A stretch of DNA of 5,227 nucleotides. Origin: Oscillibacter sp. (lineage in GTDB: Bacteria; Bacillota; Clostridia; Oscillospirales; Oscillospiraceae). Below, one piece after another: positions 5,020 through 5,227 of the stretch. The notes under the pieces were generated by a model that was not told the DNA's origin, searched no databases, and worked only from the letters and a program-made list of their open reading frames with translations. The translations under genes were made by a program, and so were the position numbers. The stretch is taken from NCBI GenBank assembly GCA_017447005.1, contig JAFSOM010000332.1, positions 1-5,227 on the forward strand. The letters run 5' to 3'. Each line of letters starts with the position of its first letter. Position 1 is the stretch's first letter.

Positions 5020-5227
5020 TTATGCCCACACCGGGACATATTTCATGTATTTATTGGACGTATTCGGGTCAAACGGCTTGATAAAACCCCGCTCAACGGC
5101 TTCTTTTATCAATCTGGATATGCTTCCGGCGGCTGTGGACTGAAGTCCGAAGCGCTGACGCAAGGAACTATTCGTCATTTGCTCCTGTTGCACATAGAGT
5201 ATGCAGGCGTGTAAATAGCAAGCCCAG
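5020..5227 (-). CDS. C-terminal part of an AlbA_2/RecG-like ATP-binding protein (COG2865 type), cut by the right edge
   Basis: A minus-strand frame enters from the right edge and stops at TAA 5022-5020, giving 68 residues. It starts W-A-C-Y-L-H-A-C and ends Y-V-P-V-W-A. The middle reads as a winged helix: a first helix, M-T-N-S-S-L-R-Q-R-F-G-L, then a recognition helix I-S-R-L-I-K-E-A-V-E-R-G-F-I-K-P. This pattern, including the aromatic-W-A terminus, is typical of the C-terminal tail of proteins annotated as RecG-like helicases or transcriptional regulators with an N-terminal AlbA_2 domain and a GHKL-type ATPase region. Their cellular role is poorly defined and they are common in accessory DNA. 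The ATPase and AlbA_2 parts lie outside the window, so the assignment rests on the tail alone. It could belong to the chromosome flank or to a neighbouring element. Confidence 0.6.
   Translation of the reverse strand, partial: WACYLHACILYVQQEQMTNSSLRQRFGLQSTAAGSISRLIKEAVERGFIKPFDPNTSNKYMKYVPVWA

Noticed and set aside
4644..5039. Minus-strand 131-codon frame containing RYRTRTCDPLHVKH
   Set aside because: The C-terminal part is the antisense of the tRNA fragment, a common artefact. Only the 4835-4997 part was kept as a weak observation.
1..5227. CRISPR array or tandem repeats
   Set aside because: No regularly spaced direct repeats were seen. The repeats before parA are inverted and irregularly spaced.

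Overview
The window is about 5.2 kb of moderately GC-rich bacterial DNA. All supported protein genes lie on the minus strand. Strong GGAGG-type ribosome binding sites, a consensus sigma-A-like promoter and a tRNA piece with an encoded CCA suggest a Firmicute (Clostridia-like) or a relative with similar signals. The taxon cannot be fixed from this sequence alone.

Reading right to left along the genes: (1) 5227-5020 is the 3' end of a gene whose product resembles the winged-helix tail of AlbA_2/RecG-like ATP-binding proteins (COG2865 type). (2) 4807-4723, on the plus strand, is the 3' half of a tRNA-Val(GAC) gene followed by a strong intrinsic terminator. The tRNA 5' half is missing, the usual mark of one end of an element integrated into a tRNA 3' end. 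(3) 4606-4523 is a cluster of nested inverted repeats just upstream of parA, a candidate partition site and/or operator. (4) 4508-2699 is a translationally coupled parA-parB pair ending at a strong terminator. (5) 2615-2423 holds an inverted repeat, a clear promoter and a structured leader. (6) 2422-1658 is a cytoplasmic alpha/beta hydrolase, followed 17 bp later by (7) 1640 to the left edge, an exported right-handed beta-helix protein of the Pectate_lyase_3 type. Its frame is broken by an in-frame TGA at 134-132 but stays open and beta-helix-like to the window edge.

The simplest reading is that the left side (hydrolase, beta-helix gene, parAB) belongs to an integrative element whose distal end is the tRNA-Val fragment, with chromosome or a neighbouring element to the right. 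ParAB would stabilise the excised circular form, and the esterase/beta-helix pair would be cargo, perhaps for polysaccharide use. No integrase, relaxase or second att copy is in the window, so the element is an inference. No fully novel system is evident. The points most worth attention are the att-like tRNA half, the repeat cluster before parA and the internal TGA.
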